Shown piece by piece: positions 22,893 through 23,006 of a stretch of DNA of 23,006 nucleotides. Under the pieces are notes generated by a model. The model ran no database searches and was not told the DNA's origin. It saw only the letters and a program-made list of their open reading frames with translations. The position numbers and the translations under genes were made by a program. Position 1 is the first letter of the stretch. The number at the start of each line of letters is the position of its first letter. Source of the stretch: CAXCDZ01 sp963981525 (lineage in GTDB: Bacteria; Patescibacteriota; Microgenomatia; UBA1400; UBA12108); NCBI GenBank assembly GCA_963981525.1, contig CAXCDZ010000007.1:1-23006 (forward strand), read 5' to 3'.

Positions 22893-22906
22893 ATACTATT
22901 TAGTAT
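22893..22906. repeat. Short inverted repeat
   Basis: ATACTA (22893-22898) and TAGTAT (22901-22906) form a perfect 6-bp stem with a 2-nt centre, in the gap between the relic and the plus-strand gene. It could provide -10-like sequences both ways. Confidence 0.4.
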
Positions 22907-22931
22907 TATGCAGGTAAAGTGTGAGTAGTTA

Positions 22932-22966
22932 CAACATGTTGCATGATTGTGGTCAACATGTATACT
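22932..22966 (+). promoter_or_regulatory. Promoter and possible operator of the gene at 22974
   Basis: TATACT (22961-22966) ends 7 nt before the ATG, predicting a leaderless mRNA. CAACATGT occurs at 22932-22939 and again at 22954-22961, 22 bp apart (about two helical turns), the second touching the -10. The first is part of a palindrome CAACATGTTG. This looks like a repressor site, but the regulator is unknown. Confidence 0.45.
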
Positions 22967-22973
22967 CGGGAGT

Positions 22974-23006
22974 ATGACTCAAGATTGGGCAAAGACGTGG
23001 AAAAAG
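22974..23006 (+). CDS. Start of a plus-strand gene, cut by the window edge
   Basis: Only 11 codons are visible (MTQDWAKTWKK), too few to identify. The ATG is placed by its spacing to TATACT, and GGGAG just before it is too close to act as a normal ribosome-binding site. Confidence 0.5.
   Translation, partial: MTQDWAKTWKK

Noticed and set aside
1..23006. UGA recoding to glycine as in some Patescibacteria
   Set aside because: UGA ends rnc, recG and tyrS at sensible lengths and does not appear inside conserved genes.

Overview
The window looks like a chromosome segment from a bacterium with a small genome, most likely a member of the Candidate Phyla Radiation (Patescibacteria). This is inferred from the protein styles, the compact packing and the gene neighbourhoods; no lineage marker was searched. 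UGA works as an ordinary stop (rnc, recG, tyrS), so this is not one of the recoded lineages.

Layout. (1) 58-5982, minus strand: a short DNA polymerase III delta-prime gene (holB), then gyrB, inorganic pyrophosphatase (ppa) and gyrA. (2) 6005-16635: a type IV pilus locus. pilB, pilT, pilC, a pilin gene and the prepilin peptidase pilD run on plus. A four-gene block of minor pilins runs on minus and ends tail to tail with pilD. A PilX-like gene followed by pilM, pilN and pilO runs on plus. No secretin (PilQ) or PilP is present, which fits a cell with one membrane. (3) 16559-18416, minus: rpmF, nusB, rnc, rpsP and khpA, a translation and RNA-processing block. (4) 18505-19261: a REP-type (Y1/HUH) transposase unit bounded by perfect 20-bp inverted repeats, sitting on the 3' end of recG. 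(5) 19241-22450, minus: recG, a 32-codon membrane micro-protein, and tyrS. (6) 22451-23006: a large palindrome, a membrane-protein relic without a start codon, and the first 11 codons of a plus-strand gene.

Working together: PilD cleaves the five pilin-type precursors, PilB and PilT drive extension and retraction on the PilC platform, and PilM/N/O form the inner scaffold. RNase III, NusB, KhpA, S16 and L32 form a ribosome/RNA group. Gyrase A and B with pyrophosphatase form a DNA topology and replication-support group.

The most striking non-coding signal is promoter architecture. Almost every gene that starts a transcription unit has a -10-like hexamer ending only 6-11 nt before its ATG and no Shine-Dalgarno sequence, while many downstream genes do carry one. 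This predicts widespread leaderless transcription, including two palindromic divergent promoters that fire leaderless mRNAs both ways. The other notable item is the transposase unit, which carries copies of its own repeat inside its coding frame and supplies the last codons of RecG. I found no clearly new multi-gene system; the rest is recognisable housekeeping and pilus biology.
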